64,000 nt of DNA from an uncultured Nitrospira sp. Lineage in GTDB: Bacteria > Nitrospirota > Nitrospiria > Nitrospirales > Nitrospiraceae. Every line of letters starts with the position of its first letter. Positions within the stretch are counted from its first letter, which is position 1. The translations under genes and the position numbers were made by a program. The notes under the pieces were generated by a model. The model was not told where the DNA came from. It worked only from the letters and a program-made list of their open reading frames with translations, and searched no databases. The DNA is taken from NCBI GenBank assembly GCA_902500745.1, contig CABVRS010000002.1, positions 1 to 64,000 of the forward strand. Reading direction: 5' to 3'. Positions 42,801 to 51,215 of the stretch are shown piece by piece.

Positions 42801-45800
42801 GCCCCTGAGCGGACGAGATATCATGAAGCGCCCGAATTGCTTGTCGACTCTTCCAGAGCGCCTGTTCCGCTTGCCTCCGTTTCGTAATGTCTTTGCTCAG
42901 TGTGATCATGCACGATTTGCCGTGGTACTCGATCCGCTCCGCGGACACAAGGCAATCACGGCGTTCCCCGGCGGCGGTTCGAAGGACGGCTTCAAAATTG
43001 CGGATCGAGCCCTCTCGTTGCACTCTCTCGATGAAGCGGATCTGTTCATCCGGCGTCAACCAATGCTCAATCTCGTCCCCCCTTCGCCCCACTACTTCCT
43101 CTCGTGCATACCCAAGACCGGTAAGACAGGCATCATTGACATCCAGCCATCGGCCGGAGTCTAGCTCCACCAGCATCATCGGGTCCGGGCTGGACCGGAA
43201 CGCTTTCGAAAATAGTTCCTCGCTGGCCCGCAGTGCCTCCTCCGTCGCCTTACGTTCAGTGATGTCAACGGTCGCACCAATCAAGCGGGTCAACCGTCCG
43301 TCCTGGTCACGCACTGCATGACATCGAACATCCGTCCATATTGTGGAGCCATCCTTCTTCACCATGCGAAGCTCGTAGTGGCACTCTTCAGCCGCTCCGC
43401 GTTGCATCAGTTCCCAATGCTTCATGGCGATCGGCCGGTCGTCCGGATGAACCACATTTAACCAGGCAAAGGGATCGGTTGAAAGCTCATCGGGGGCATA
43501 GCCAAACAGAGCTTTCAGATTGGCATCCCCGTGGTAGTGCTCCTTGACAACATCCAAGTCCCATACCCCGACTTTTCCGATCGCGGTAGCACGCGCATAG
43601 CGCTCCTCACTGGCCTGCAATTCTGCGGTACGCTCGACGACCTTGTGCTCCAGTTCATCATGGGCAAGTCGGAGAGCCTGCTCTGCACGTTTGCGTTCCG
43701 TGATGTCTTGAAACGTTCCGTAGGCCCGAACTGCTCGGCCTTCAAGAACATCGACCTTACCGGCAGCCCGCACGGCAATCTGCCGTCCCTTTCCCGTGAT
43801 GAGCTCCACTTCGAGATCCCAGGGCATCCCCTGCGTCATCCCTTGCGCAAGCGCTTCGGCAATACGGGAACGACTCTCGGGTGTGTAGAAATTCAAGGCG
43901 GTTTCCACCGTTGGGCTGTACAACTCCGGCGTTGTGTCGTGCAACTGGTATGTTTCCTCACTCCATCGGAGACGGTTGGTTACAAAATCAAGTTCCCATC
44001 CCCCAATCTTACCGATCGCTTCTGTCTGCTTCATGAGTGCAAACTGTTGCTTGTGAGTTGTAATATCCTCTGCAATACCCGCAATGCGATTCTCCCACCC
44101 AGCCATTCTGACTCGGCGATCGGAAATCCAGCGGATACGGCCGTCTCGTGCCACGATCCGGTATTCGCAATGGAACACTGCGGTCATCCCTCCGCGAAGA
44201 AATCGATCATAAATTGTCTTCACCTGCATACGATCGTCCGGATGGATAGAGTCGAGCCAGAGAAACCAATTTTGGTAGATCTCCTCTCGCTCAATGCCCC
44301 AGATGAAGGTGAATGCCGAATTGACGTACAGCACCTTCCTTTCGTCAGCCGTCACCTCCGCAATCCAGAAAGCCGAACCGACCGACTCGGCAAACTGCTG
44401 GAACCGCGCCTGGCTCTCCCACAACGCCTCCTCAGCGCGCTTCCGCTCTGTAATATCGGTCGCGATGACACCGATGGCAACGAGATGCCCAGCGGCATCA
44501 GTCATAGGGAATTTCACCACGAGACTGGTATGAATCCCATCTTTCTGTTGCGTGACCTCCTCGAACTCCTGTCCTCGTCCACTCGCTAACACCTCTCGAT
44601 CATGCGATTGAAACTGATCAGCTTCTTCGGGTGAAAACAGTTCCTTATCCGTCTTTCCTATGGCCATGCCAGGAGCCAGCCCGAAAACCTCGTCGAATCG
44701 TCGGTTGGTATACACATAGCGACCGTCGTGATCCTTCAGGCATGTGACGTTTGGCGCGTGATCGAAAAATTGACGAAACCGCTCTTCGCTCCGACGTAAC
44801 GCCTCGGTCCGGTCGCACACCTGTTGTTCTAGCGTAGTATTAAGCGCGGCAACGGCTTCTTGCGCCGCCTTGCGCTCGATAATATCGGAAAAGAGCCCCA
44901 GGATAGCGGGCTTGCCGTTCCACATGATCCGTGCTGCTTCCACCTGAACCGGAACCGGTGTTCCATCTAACTTTAGATAGATTCGCTCTGCACTATGAAC
45001 GGACACTCCTCCGCTCAACAGCCGTGTCACATTCTCACGGACTTCCTGATGATAGTCAGGATGGATGAAGTCGAATGTCGGCCGGTCAAGAATTTCCTGC
45101 ACATCCGACGCTCCCATGAGAACGGCGCCTGTGTGATTGACATAGACGGTCCGTCCCTCACAGAAGACGAAGACGCCTGAAGGGGATAGCTCAACCAATT
45201 TTCGGTATCGTTCTTCGCTCTCCCGTACAACCTCCTCCATCATTTTGCGATCGGTGATGTCCGTATGCGAACCAAGGAGACGGATCTGGCGGCCATCGGA
45301 TTCCGCCACAAACGCAGCTCTCGCTTCAATCCATCGATACGTCCCATCCTTGTGCCGCAGACGAAATGCCTGCCGATAGTCTCCCTCACGTTTACATACA
45401 TAGTTCCGTAGGTACGAAATGGCGCGATCATGATCTTCCGGATGGAGCAGCAACTCCCAGGTCTCGAATGAGTCCACGAGCTCCGTCTTTTCATACCCAA
45501 GCTGGCGCTTCCATTCGTCGGAAAAGACCACGGCATTCGTTTCCGTATTCCAATCCCACAAGCCGGTACTTGACGCCTGGAGAGCCTGCCACTGCTTCTC
45601 TTGCGAGGTCCGCAGCGCCTCCTCGGCTTGCTTGCGTTCGGTAATGTCGAGCATGCTACCGGACATGGAAACCGGGCGACCGCTGGTATCACGAAAGACT
45701 TCGCCGCGGCAGTTGAGCACTCGAATCTCACCGTTTGGACGGACCACGCGACATTCCACATCGAAGATAGCCCGGCCTGCCAGCGCATTGTTGATGGCAT

Positions 45801-46620
45801 CTCGCACGTAGCTATAATCGTCCGGATAGAGCGCGCGCAGGAACGTCTCGTGAGTTACTCGAACGGTTCCCGGTTCGTAGCCAAACAGCCGATATTGTTC
45901 ATCCGACCACCACACGTCCCCGCGATCTATATCCCAGTCCCAGCTACCGAGGTGCGCCAGGGCTTGGGATTCAATCAAATGGCGTTGCTGATGATTCAGT
46001 TTGGTTTCCACCTGGCGACGCCGGAGTTCGGCTCCGGCGCGCGATGCAAAAACAGTCATCAGCGATTTCAGTCGTTGGGCATGTGGCAAGGGCTTGGTAT
46101 CCATGACCACGAGAAGCCCGATGACCGTGCCGTCTTTCGCACTGAGCGGCACCCCACAATAGCCCTCGACCTGCAGCTGGTCCAATCGTTCGAAGGTCGG
46201 AAACGAAGCCCGTACGTCTCGCTCGAAGCACGCAAAAGAGTATCTCAATGCTGATTCGCAGGGCGTGCCGACGAGAGGGTAGTCAAAATTCTCGACGAGG
46301 GAGCCTCCTGAAGCGACGGCAATGGTACGAATGGTCTTGGTGGCCTCTCGTTGGACCTCCCCGACGATTGCATATTGCACGCCGAACACCGAGCACAGAT
46401 GGAGCACTAACGTGTGAAAAAAGTCTTCGCCGGTCTCCGCTGCGGTCCCAGCGACGATGGCACGAAACATTTCGGATTGCTCCCGAAGATCTTGTACCTC
46501 GTCGTCCAGCTGTCGATTGTGATGACGAAAGGCCTGGTCTCGTTCTGACAATTCACGCGCTAAGTCGGCGACCTGCTTTCGCAACAGCTCTACTTCAGGA
46601 GGATGACTTATCGGACTCAT
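39823..46620 (-). CDS. Giant cytoplasmic multi-PAS/GAF histidine kinase (NarL-type)
   Basis: A 2265-residue protein without membrane segments. Order: coiled coil (about 1-50), GAF 1 (50-205), PAS 1-8 (about 215-1290), GAF 2 (about 1300-1470), PAS 9-13 (about 1480-2040), then HisKA_3 with phospho-His in ERISQDLHDGILQSLY (about 2066) and HATPase_c (VREGLSNALRHSRATR, IRDDGIGFN, GHGLRNMAARA). Nearly every PAS ends in the DITERK linker. This is far longer than usual kinases of the class and suggests integration of many small-molecule or redox cues. It has an ideal AAGGAG seven bases before ATG 46620 and shares an upstream element with its paralogue at 46900. Its partner is the overlapping NarL regulator. 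Confidence 0.9.
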   Translation of the reverse strand: MSPISHPPEVELLRKQVADLARELSERDQAFRHHNRQLDDEVQDLREQSEMFRAIVAGTAAETGEDFFHTLVLHLCSVFGVQYAIVGEVQREATKTIRTIAVASGGSLVENFDYPLVGTPCESALRYSFACFERDVRASFPTFERLDQLQVEGYCGVPLSAKDGTVIGLLVVMDTKPLPHAQRLKSLMTVFASRAGAELRRRQVETKLNHQQRHLIESQALAHLGSWDWDIDRGDVWWSDEQYRLFGYEPGTVRVTHETFLRALYPDDYSYVRDAINNALAGRAIFDVECRVVRPNGEIRVLNCRGEVFRDTSGRPVSMSGSMLDITERKQAEEALRTSQEKQWQALQASSTGLWDWNTETNAVVFSDEWKRQLGYEKTELVDSFETWELLLHPEDHDRAISYLRNYVCKREGDYRQAFRLRHKDGTYRWIEARAAFVAESDGRQIRLLGSHTDITDRKMMEEVVRESEERYRKLVELSPSGVFVFCEGRTVYVNHTGAVLMGASDVQEILDRPTFDFIHPDYHQEVRENVTRLLSGGVSVHSAERIYLKLDGTPVPVQVEAARIMWNGKPAILGLFSDIIERKAAQEAVAALNTTLEQQVCDRTEALRRSEERFRQFFDHAPNVTCLKDHDGRYVYTNRRFDEVFGLAPGMAIGKTDKELFSPEEADQFQSHDREVLASGRGQEFEEVTQQKDGIHTSLVVKFPMTDAAGHLVAIGVIATDITERKRAEEALWESQARFQQFAESVGSAFWIAEVTADERKVLYVNSAFTFIWGIEREEIYQNWFLWLDSIHPDDRMQVKTIYDRFLRGGMTAVFHCEYRIVARDGRIRWISDRRVRMAGWENRIAGIAEDITTHKQQFALMKQTEAIGKIGGWELDFVTNRLRWSEETYQLHDTTPELYSPTVETALNFYTPESRSRIAEALAQGMTQGMPWDLEVELITGKGRQIAVRAAGKVDVLEGRAVRAYGTFQDITERKRAEQALRLAHDELEHKVVERTAELQASEERYARATAIGKVGVWDLDVVKEHYHGDANLKALFGYAPDELSTDPFAWLNVVHPDDRPIAMKHWELMQRGAAEECHYELRMVKKDGSTIWTDVRCHAVRDQDGRLTRLIGATVDITERKATEEALRASEELFSKAFRSSPDPMMLVELDSGRWLDVNDACLTGLGYAREEVVGRRGDEIEHWLTPDEQIRFIERVQREGSIRNFEAVLRTAAGERRDCLVSAERIEYHGKSCMITLSKDITKRRQAEQALWKSRQAIRALHDISSAQGQSFKDRVEALLQLGCRIFDLPVGMETIALGEELEVKRLNAPSTVFYEGMRVPLNKTYCSETLRRGGPLSFEHAGASPEWQGHPAYAALKLESYIGTVISGLERTYGTLCFVGVEPRTRDFTETEKDFIQLMARWLGGERDRQAALDDLRQSEERYRTLYDETPSMYFTVDSARIIRSVNQYGAQYLGYRVEDLVQKSVETIFFEEDRARICAEMETFFRHPEGVAQWEFRKVRGDGTVLWVREVARVLRSQDGESLALIVCDDITERKRAEHSLRESEERFSKAFRASPHPIGITEAGSGLCIEVNDACLELFGFRREEVIGKTTLMLGIWPNLEDRVRVIERLRAGEPVRNMEFALKTKAGALRYFLASADLAELNGTLCVVTVASDITERKEAEEALRNSEERFAKAFQASPHPVVISELDTGRVVDINEAACQLFGYCKEEVVEHTTIQIGLWDSMEERAQYLELLRREGSVRNAEVKLRSKSGEVRQCLLSSELIMLNGKQCSVTVGDDITEGKRMGKALRLTQFSVDQAVEAILWLDPTARIFNVNDTACRMLGYSRQDLILMTVHDIDPNFPVERWPEHWGHVKDRGALAFEAKYWSRTGEILDMEVTFNYLQYDGKEYGCAILRDIGERKRAEAELRRSHTFLRQVIDTDPDLIFAKDREGRFSVANKAVADWYGTTVDDLIGKTDAYFNPNADEVEFFRENDLEVMNSGQDRFIPEEKFTDVNGNIRWLQTIKRPIYDDQGQVHMVLGAATDITERKRMEEMLLQRERDLSVALQERERISQDLHDGILQSLYAVGLGLEGCKPMIRQQPEEVAAKFMSTLDHAIGQLNQVMGEVRNFIAGLESEVIQGGDFPTALRTMVQTMSGSSSAKCRIRIDDAAARRLSTEQALHIINVVREGLSNALRHSRATRIMVSLRELVHTTRLTIRDDGIGFNARSAQGVGHGLRNMAARAQKVRGSFALQSKPWKGTKILLDLPKDGHYAHN

Positions 46621-46789
46621 GATCAGGCTCCTTGCTGCGCAACATCGACAATAGGGCGAGAATGGCTTGGCTCACGAAAGTGGCCTGGCGTACGCCTCGC
46701 AACACTGAATGAGAGTGGCTTTCGCCAAGAAAAACTCTTCGCCCAACGTCCAGCTACTGGTTCCTAAGAAAAGGTCCCAATGAGGTGAG

Positions 46790-46830
46790 CAGTGTCCTAT
46801 GAGAGTGGATGAAAGTCTAGATCCGAATGG
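46790..46830 (-). promoter_or_regulatory. Conserved upstream element, copy A
   Basis: About 170 bases before the giant kinase start lies CAGTGTCCTATGAGA, a 6-base variable part, GAAAGTCTAG, then ATCC and TGG (+ strand reading). The same blocks in the same order precede the paralogous kinase (49339-49380). Sequence around both differs, so the element is likely held by selection as a promoter or a binding site for a shared regulator. The rest of 46621-46899 shows no gene. Confidence 0.5.
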
Positions 46831-46899
46831 CCTAGGGCCTTCGGGATATGGGATGCGCGAGGCAGGTTGAACCAACGGTGACAGACCGGGGTCTGCCTC

Positions 46900-49176
46900 T
46901 CAGATAGATCCTCTTGTATCCTTTTGAAGGTCGAGCAGAATTCTTGTGCCTTTACCCGGTTCCGATCGTACGGCGAACAACCCACCAACTTTTACAGCCC
47001 GCGCCGCCATGTTTTCTAACCCATGACCGACACCGTGGACCGACTTGGGATTGAATCCGATACCGTTATCAATGATCGTCAGCCGGATAGAACCGACGAG
47101 CCGTCCCAATGACACGGTAATGCGTGTGGCATGACTGTGACGGATGGAATTACTCAACCCTTCCCGCACGATATTGATGAGATGGAGCGCCGACTCGGTT
47201 GAGATATACTCCCCAGCCTCGTCGTCGATCCGCACCCGACATGTGGCCGAAGATACACCGCACATGGTTTGGACCATGGTCCGCAAGGCCGTCGAGATGT
47301 CACCCCCTTGCATGAGGTGGGACTCGAGACCCATAATAAAATTTCGCACCTCTCCCATCACGTCGTTGAGTTGCCCAATTGACTGATCTAATGTCCTGAC
47401 AAGGTCGTCGGTGATGTGTTCTGGTTGTTGTGCGATCAGCAGCTTACACGTCTCTAACCCAAGCCCAGCCGCATAGAGAGATTGGAGAATACCATCGTGG
47501 AGGTCCTGGCTGATCCGTTCCCGCTCCTGAAGTGCGGCGCTCAGATCTCGTTCCCGTTGTAGGAGCATCTCTTCCATCTGCTTGCGCTCCGTAATATCGG
47601 TCGCCGTACCAAGCACCATGTGGGCCTGTCCATCTTCATCGACAATCGGTCGCCTGATCGTCTGCAGCCAGCGCGTCTTTCCAGACCAATCGGTGATCTT
47701 TTCCTCAGCGACAAAGCAGTCCTGCAGAGAATCCAAGACCTGGAGATCCTTCTGGCGAATGAACTCCACCTCTTCCACATTGGGGTTAAAGTCAGCGTCC
47801 GACTGACTGATGAGATTCTCTACCGTGCTTCCGTAACAATCGGCAACCGCTTTGTTGACCATCGTAAACCGCCCTTCCCGATCCTTCGCGAAGATAAAGT
47901 TCGGATCGCTGTCGATCACCTGCCGCAAGAAAGTGTGAGATCGGCGCAACTCGTCTTCAGCCCGTTTCCGATCGGTGATATCATCTCCAACCGTCACACT
48001 ACATTGCTTGCCGTTCAATTCGATCAGTTCCGAGGATAGAAGAGACTGGCGGATTTCACCGTTTTTCCTCCGCAGTTTTACTTCCATGTTGCGGACTGAT
48101 CCCGTACGATTCAATCCATCAACAAATTGTGCTCGCTCCTCGGCAGAATGCCAAATCCCCATCTCTAGCAGGGTGGTGGGTGTCTCAATCTCTTCCCTGC
48201 GATACCCCAACAGCGTCAGTGCAGCATCGTTGACATCCACCAGCCGACCAGTCTCCATCTCGCTGATGACAATAGGATGGGGGCTCGTTCTGAACGCCTT
48301 GGCAAACCGTTCCTCGCTGGCACGCAGGGCCTCCTCAGTCTGCTGCCGATCAGTGATATCCGACACCAGGGCGATGACGGCAGGCGTGCCGTTCCACGTG
48401 ATCCGCGCCGCCTCAACTTGAACCGGAACCGGTGTTCCGTCTTTTTTGAGATAGATCCGTTCCGCGCTATGGACGGACGCTCTCCCGACAAGTAAGCGCT
48501 CCACGTTCTCACGGACCTCTTGGTGAAAATCTGGATGGATAAATTCGAACATCGGTCGCTCGAGAATTTCATGGGGGTCATTCGCTCCCATGAGAATGGC
48601 GCCTCTGTGGTTGACATACACGGTCCGGCCTTCACAGAAGACGAAGACCCCAGAAGGTGATAGTTCGACCAACGTTCGGTACCGGTCTTCACTCTCTCGC
48701 ACCGCCTCCTCCATCCGTTTCCGTTCGGTGATGTCCTGAACGGACCCGGACATGCGACATGGTGTTCCCTTATCGTCGCGGAGGACCTCGCCACAGCAAT
48801 GGATCATCCGCACGTCACCGCTTGGACGAACGATCTTGTACTCCAGATCCAACGGCGCCTTTCCCCCCAGCGCATCATTGATTGCCGCGACGACCCGATC
48901 ATGATCCTCCGGTAAAAGTGCCGATACCAAGACCTCAAAGGTCGTGTGGTACGACCCAGGTTCGCGACCGAATATGCGATGGACCTCATTCGAGCATCGA
49001 ATCTCGCCGCTCTCGATCTCCCAATCCCAGCTACCCAGATGGGCCAGAGACTGCGCAACACGGAGGTGGCGCGATCGCTCGTGCAACACACTGTCCCGTT
49101 CGGCCAGCTCGCGCGAGAGATCGACGATCCGCCTGCGCAGCAGATCCAACACAGAAAGGTTGCTGGTAGAGATCAT
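46900..49176 (-). CDS. Four-PAS NarL-type histidine kinase, paralogue of the giant kinase
   Basis: A 758-residue cytoplasmic kinase: PAS 1 (about 45-165), PAS 2 (175-290), PAS 3 (300-420), PAS 4 (425-545), HisKA_3 (phospho-His in ERISQDLHDGILQSLYAAGL) and HATPase_c (VREGLSNSIRHSHATR, IDNGIGFNPKS, GHGLENMAARA). Its four PAS domains match PAS 1, 3, 11 and 13 of the giant kinase, in order, so one gene arose from the other by tandem duplication with loss or gain of internal domains. AAGGAG precedes ATG 49176. No regulator gene follows it; it likely shares the NarL protein at 39174. Confidence 0.9.
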   Translation of the reverse strand: MISTSNLSVLDLLRRRIVDLSRELAERDSVLHERSRHLRVAQSLAHLGSWDWEIESGEIRCSNEVHRIFGREPGSYHTTFEVLVSALLPEDHDRVVAAINDALGGKAPLDLEYKIVRPSGDVRMIHCCGEVLRDDKGTPCRMSGSVQDITERKRMEEAVRESEDRYRTLVELSPSGVFVFCEGRTVYVNHRGAILMGANDPHEILERPMFEFIHPDFHQEVRENVERLLVGRASVHSAERIYLKKDGTPVPVQVEAARITWNGTPAVIALVSDITDRQQTEEALRASEERFAKAFRTSPHPIVISEMETGRLVDVNDAALTLLGYRREEIETPTTLLEMGIWHSAEERAQFVDGLNRTGSVRNMEVKLRRKNGEIRQSLLSSELIELNGKQCSVTVGDDITDRKRAEDELRRSHTFLRQVIDSDPNFIFAKDREGRFTMVNKAVADCYGSTVENLISQSDADFNPNVEEVEFIRQKDLQVLDSLQDCFVAEEKITDWSGKTRWLQTIRRPIVDEDGQAHMVLGTATDITERKQMEEMLLQRERDLSAALQERERISQDLHDGILQSLYAAGLGLETCKLLIAQQPEHITDDLVRTLDQSIGQLNDVMGEVRNFIMGLESHLMQGGDISTALRTMVQTMCGVSSATCRVRIDDEAGEYISTESALHLINIVREGLSNSIRHSHATRITVSLGRLVGSIRLTIIDNGIGFNPKSVHGVGHGLENMAARAVKVGGLFAVRSEPGKGTRILLDLQKDTRGSI

Positions 49177-49338
49177 ACAAGGCTCCTTACTGAGTGAATG
49201 GGGACCCCTGATCGAAGAAAAGTTGGGGTGAGATACGCAACTGCTTCATGCCGTAACAACAGGCTGGGAGGTGGCTTGGGATAAGGCGATCTCATCGCTT
49301 GTCACTCAGAGATGCAAAAATAGGCACACGGCGGGCAC

Positions 49339-49380
49339 CAGTGTCCTATGAGATAGGGCCGAAAGTCTAGGTCCAAGTGG
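49339..49380 (-). promoter_or_regulatory. Conserved upstream element, copy B
   Basis: Second copy of the element found upstream of the giant kinase, about 163 bases before the start of the four-PAS kinase: CAGTGTCCTATGAGA, seven variable bases, GAAAGTCTAG, GTCCAA and GTGG. In this copy CCTAT and ATAGG form an inverted pair. On the - strand TTGGAC and TATCTC could serve as weak -35 and -10 boxes 15 bases apart. Confidence 0.5.
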
Positions 49381-49424
49381 ACCGGTGGGGTTTTGAGGGA
49401 GTCTACTGACGGAGTTCAAACCGA

Positions 49425-49508
49425 TGGTGCCGAAGGCGGGACTTGAACCCGCACGGCTTTCGCCACACGCCCCTCAAACGTGCGTGTCTGCCATTCCACC
49501 ACTTCGGC
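49425..49508 (-). tRNA. tRNA-Leu (anticodon GAG)
   Basis: Read on the - strand, the gene starts GCCGAAG and ends CTTCGGC plus A, with CCA encoded in the DNA (49425-49427). The 84-base length includes the long variable arm of a class II tRNA. The anticodon stem CACGT/GCGTG encloses TTGAGGG, giving anticodon GAG, which reads CUC/CUU leucine codons. The T-loop GGTTCAAGTCC is canonical. The start of the gene lies about 160 bases after its promoter at 49678-49707. Confidence 0.93.
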
Positions 49509-49677
49509 ACTCAGCAGGATATCGATACGATGCCTACCACTGTATCCTTGCATCGTTGAAACCCGCAACGTACTCGGGAGTACGCCTCAGGATTTCGCTC
49601 GCTGCGGCCTTGTCGCAGGCTTGTTTGAGCATCCTGCACAGAGACCTGCATCAGCGATGAGGGAGAAATGAGTGCGC

Positions 49678-49707
49678 ATTATATGAGTAGGGTAAAATTG
49701 TTGTCAA
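49678..49707 (-). promoter_or_regulatory. Consensus promoter upstream of tRNA-Leu
   Basis: On the - strand TTGACA (49707-49702), an 18-base spacer and TATAAT (49683-49678) match both consensus boxes exactly. It should drive the tRNA with a leader of about 160 bases (49509-49670). That leader holds no gene; a short GTACT/AGTAC hairpin lies near 49570-49583. Confidence 0.75.
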
Positions 49708-49764
49708 TCAACCGAACCTCCGGTAGAATCAGCACCTGATTTTTTGTGCCTGAGTCGCACTTCC

Positions 49765-50445
49765 ATGATACGGACGGATCAACGAGGGCTCTCCTCCTCC
49801 ATTGCCGCATTCTTCGATGTCGACAATACCATTCTGCCCGGCGAAGCCAGCGAAGTCAGGTTTTTCCGTTGGCTGTGGCAACGCGGTGTCGTCGGCTGGC
49901 CTGAAGCCCGAGAGAGTGTCTCGTGGCTGCTGCGACATCTACCGACTCTCTCGCTGCATCCACTCCGATCGCGCAAGCTGTACCTGGCCGGAAAACCTTC
50001 GCAAGTCATCCAACCGTTGGGCGAAGAATTCTGTCGGGAAGAATTATGCCCTCGCGTCTCAGCCTCCGCCATGCGGAAACTTGAAGAGCATCGACGAGCC
50101 GGCCATGCCATCATTTTCGTGACGGGGTCCATCGATTTCTTGATCGCTCCCGTCGCAGATGCTCTTCGAGCCGATCGATGCTTTGCCAGTCGGTTGGAGC
50201 AGATGAACGGCCTCTATACCGGTTTTCTCATCCCCCCGCTTCCATACGGACAAGGGAAACGCCAACTGATCGATCGATTGACCCATGAACTGACGTTGGA
50301 TCTCTCCCAATGCTATGCGTACGGAGACAGTCCTGGTGATCTGGACTTGCTGCGAGCCGTGGGTCACCCGACCGTCGTGAATCCAATTCGTGGAATGGCC
50401 TCCATCGCTCGACGCAAGAACTGGCCAGTTGTGAAATGGCGATGA
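49765..50445 (+). CDS. HAD-superfamily (SerB-like, HAD-IB) phosphatase
   Basis: A 226-residue HAD hydrolase. Motif I is AAFFDVDNTILPG with the nucleophile and acid Asp, motif II is IIFVTGSIDFL, Lys lies in PPLPYGQGKRQ, and motif III is CYAYGDSPGDLDLLRAVG. HAD-IB proteins dephosphorylate phosphoserine, phospholipid head groups or similar small substrates; this one is not SerB-specific by sequence. ATG 49765 is used; an in-frame TTG at 49744 is the alternative, and neither has a good SD. It is 72 bases upstream of queE. Confidence 0.82.
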   Translation: MIRTDQRGLSSSIAAFFDVDNTILPGEASEVRFFRWLWQRGVVGWPEARESVSWLLRHLPTLSLHPLRSRKLYLAGKPSQVIQPLGEEFCREELCPRVSASAMRKLEEHRRAGHAIIFVTGSIDFLIAPVADALRADRCFASRLEQMNGLYTGFLIPPLPYGQGKRQLIDRLTHELTLDLSQCYAYGDSPGDLDLLRAVGHPTVVNPIRGMASIARRKNWPVVKWR

Positions 50446-50517
50446 GCGTCAGCCAGGGCACTCTGTTTCCTCAGCTGGTCATCCGATCAACACACCGATG
50501 AGCAGGGCATCTTTTTC

Positions 50518-51153
50518 ATGCGCGTGACGGAAATTTTTCACAGCGTGCAGGGTGAATCGACCTTTGTCGGGCGGCCTTGCGTATTTGTGAGGCTGACCGG
50601 GTGCCCACTTCGCTGTACGTGGTGTGACACGGAATATGCCTTCTTCGGAGGATCTGAGCAATCCGTCGATGATATTCTTGCAAAGATACGATCATACGAT
50701 TGTCCGTTGGTAGAGATCACGGGTGGTGAACCCTTGGCCCAGACGGATTCCAATATTTTACTCCGCCGCTTGTGCCAAGAAGGATTCACCGTTCTCCTTG
50801 AAACAAGCGGGGCCGTGGATACCGCTTTGATTGATCCATCGGTTCGGATCATCTTGGATGTGAAGTGTCCGGGAAGCGGTATGACGGATCGGATGCACTG
50901 GCCCAATGTCGAGCGCCTGAGGTCGCAGGACGAAGTGAAATTCGTCATCCAAGACCGGATCGACTATGACTGGGCCAAAAGCATCCTGGATCGATTCCGG
51001 CTGACTGAGCGCTGTCCGGTCCTTTTTAGTCCGGTGTTCGACGTGCTGGATCCTCGTCACCTGACCGAGTGGATATTGGCAGATCGACTACCGGTCCGCC
51101 TTCAGTTGCAAATGCATAAGCACATCTGGGCACCCGACATGAGGGGAGTATGA
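50518..51153 (+). CDS. queE: 7-carboxy-7-deazaguanine synthase
   Basis: A 211-residue radical SAM enzyme of queuosine biosynthesis, converting 6-carboxy-tetrahydropterin to CDG. MRVTEIFHSVQGESTFVG is the family start, and the cluster motif is CPLRCTWC with the shortened spacing typical of QueE; VEITGGEPLAQ binds SAM. Length is normal. Other que genes are not in the window. Confidence 0.93.
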   Translation: MRVTEIFHSVQGESTFVGRPCVFVRLTGCPLRCTWCDTEYAFFGGSEQSVDDILAKIRSYDCPLVEITGGEPLAQTDSNILLRRLCQEGFTVLLETSGAVDTALIDPSVRIILDVKCPGSGMTDRMHWPNVERLRSQDEVKFVIQDRIDYDWAKSILDRFRLTERCPVLFSPVFDVLDPRHLTEWILADRLPVRLQLQMHKHIWAPDMRGV

Positions 51154-51215
51154 AGGTAACCATCCGCGAGTGACAGAGGCTGGTTGTTGATTGACGCATC
51201 ACGAAGGAGAACTGA

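Noticed and set aside
39823-49176. Repeated PAS-coding DNA as a mobile or CRISPR-like repeat
   Set aside because: The repeats are protein domains in frame and diverged; there are no spacers, terminal inverted repeats or transposase.
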